Part shown: positions 63,686-64,000 of the stretch, piece by piece
Position numbering within the stretch: position 1 is the stretch's first letter
How the letters are laid out: the number at the start of each line of letters is the position of its first letter
Source of the DNA: Chloracidobacterium sp.
GTDB lineage: Bacteria; Acidobacteriota; Blastocatellia; Pyrinomonadales; Pyrinomonadaceae
DNA: 64,000 bases
NCBI GenBank assembly: GCA_016706275.1
Contig: JADJJY010000002.1
Location: 606,001 to 670,000 of the forward strand
Direction: 5' to 3'
The notes under the pieces: generated by a model
What the model was told of the DNA's origin: nothing
Seen by the model: only the letters and a program-made list of their open reading frames with translations
Databases searched by the model: none
Program-made: the position numbers and the translations under genes

Positions 63686-64000
63686 TTACATCCTAACTCG
63701 CGACTGGTTTGCGAGGTCGGCGGCAAGCCTGATCGCGGCTATGAGACTCGATTCGTCAGCAATGCCTTTACCCGCGATGTCGTATGCCGTGCCGTGATCG
63801 ACCGATGTGCGGATCAGCGGGAGGCCGAGCGTGACGTTTACACCAGACCCAAACGCCAGCGACTTAACAGCGATCGTTGCCTGATCGTGATAGAGAGCAA
63901 CAACAGCGTCGAATTCGCCGCCCGAGCACCTGCCAAAGATCGTATCCGGCGAATAGGGCCCGCTGACATCGATCCCGGCGGTTTTGCATTGCTCGATTGC
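63686..64000 (-). CDS. pdxA: 4-hydroxythreonine-4-phosphate dehydrogenase (PdxA), 3' part
   Basis: The last 104 codons of pdxA; the rest is beyond the window. PdxA oxidises 4-phosphohydroxy-L-threonine in the pyridoxal-phosphate pathway. The visible segment contains the metal-binding and substrate motif VALYHDQATIAVK, then GVNVTLGLPLIRTSVDHG and TAYDIAGKG, the signature end of the family. The stop (TAA, 63686-63688) is clear. It precedes the two response-regulator genes on the same strand. Confidence 0.95.
   Translation of the reverse strand, partial: AIEQCKTAGIDVSGPYSPDTIFGRCSGGEFDAVVALYHDQATIAVKSLAFGSGVNVTLGLPLIRTSVDHGTAYDIAGKGIADESSLIAAIRLAADLANQSRVRM

Noticed and set aside
1..64000. CRISPR arrays, transposases, integrases, rRNA
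   Set aside because: No regularly spaced direct repeats with unique spacers, no transposase or integrase motifs and no rRNA segments were recognised. The tandem heptamers in valS and near 56100 lack spacers.

Overview
The window looks like a chromosomal segment of an Acidobacteriota member, most plausibly class Blastocatellia (Pyrinomonas relatives). This is inferred from a VWFA-type secreted protein of the acidobacterial kind, a large secreted alpha-2-macroglobulin, many TPR and Ser/Thr-kinase proteins, the gene order and roughly half GC. No rRNA, phage, transposase, integrase or CRISPR array is visible. Coding density is high and about fifty genes can be supported; one tRNA (Arg, anticodon ACG) is present.

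Region by region. (1) 1-2765, minus strand: TonB, ExbB/TolQ and two ExbD/TolR proteins (energised outer-membrane transport), followed by the first 22 codons of another exported protein cut by the window edge. (2) 3152-11103, minus: der, an unusual MauE-double-thioredoxin fusion, then the conserved tgt-yajC-secD-secF block. (3) 11174-16053: arabinose-5-phosphate isomerase, a secreted SnoaL-like protein, then on the plus strand a fused ATP sulfurylase/APS kinase directly followed by a TPR-sulfotransferase, which together look like a self-contained sulfation module. (4) 16311-24877: two secreted proteins and, convergent to them, a 2101-residue thioester alpha-2-macroglobulin. (5) 24970-30330: a circularly permuted ATP-grasp ligase, PspA, a two-TM partner, a protein-O-fucosyltransferase-like enzyme and a second ATP-grasp. 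This is the best candidate for a little-described system (envelope stress plus peptide or metabolite ligation). (6) 30477-40255: tetraheme cytochrome, TPR membrane proteins, ECF sigma/anti-sigma pair, TPR lipoprotein-like protein, Ser/Thr kinase, zinc-ribbon membrane protein and VWA protein. (7) 40311-46715: tRNA-Arg, then an operon for pyruvate:ferredoxin oxidoreductase with a GltD-like flavoprotein and a DHODH-like protein. (8) 47027-55105: two secreted/periplasmic metallopeptidases and an NtrY/NtrX-type two-component pair. (9) 55194-64000: CPBP protease, nadC (frameshifted), small secreted proteins, valS, two response regulators and the 3' end of pdxA.

Three kinds of non-coding structure stand out. 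First, palindromic elements: a 95-bp hairpin between nadC and the 57176 gene, and two elements built from tandem heptamers arranged as inverted repeats. One of those heptamer elements overlaps the CPBP stop codon, and the other sits in frame inside valS and adds about 25 residues. Second, an AT-rich gap at 58339-58673 holds two diverged copies of a ~55-bp element. Third, two probable one-base frameshifts at homopolymers (nadC, and the TPR protein at 32703) may be assembly errors or real lesions.
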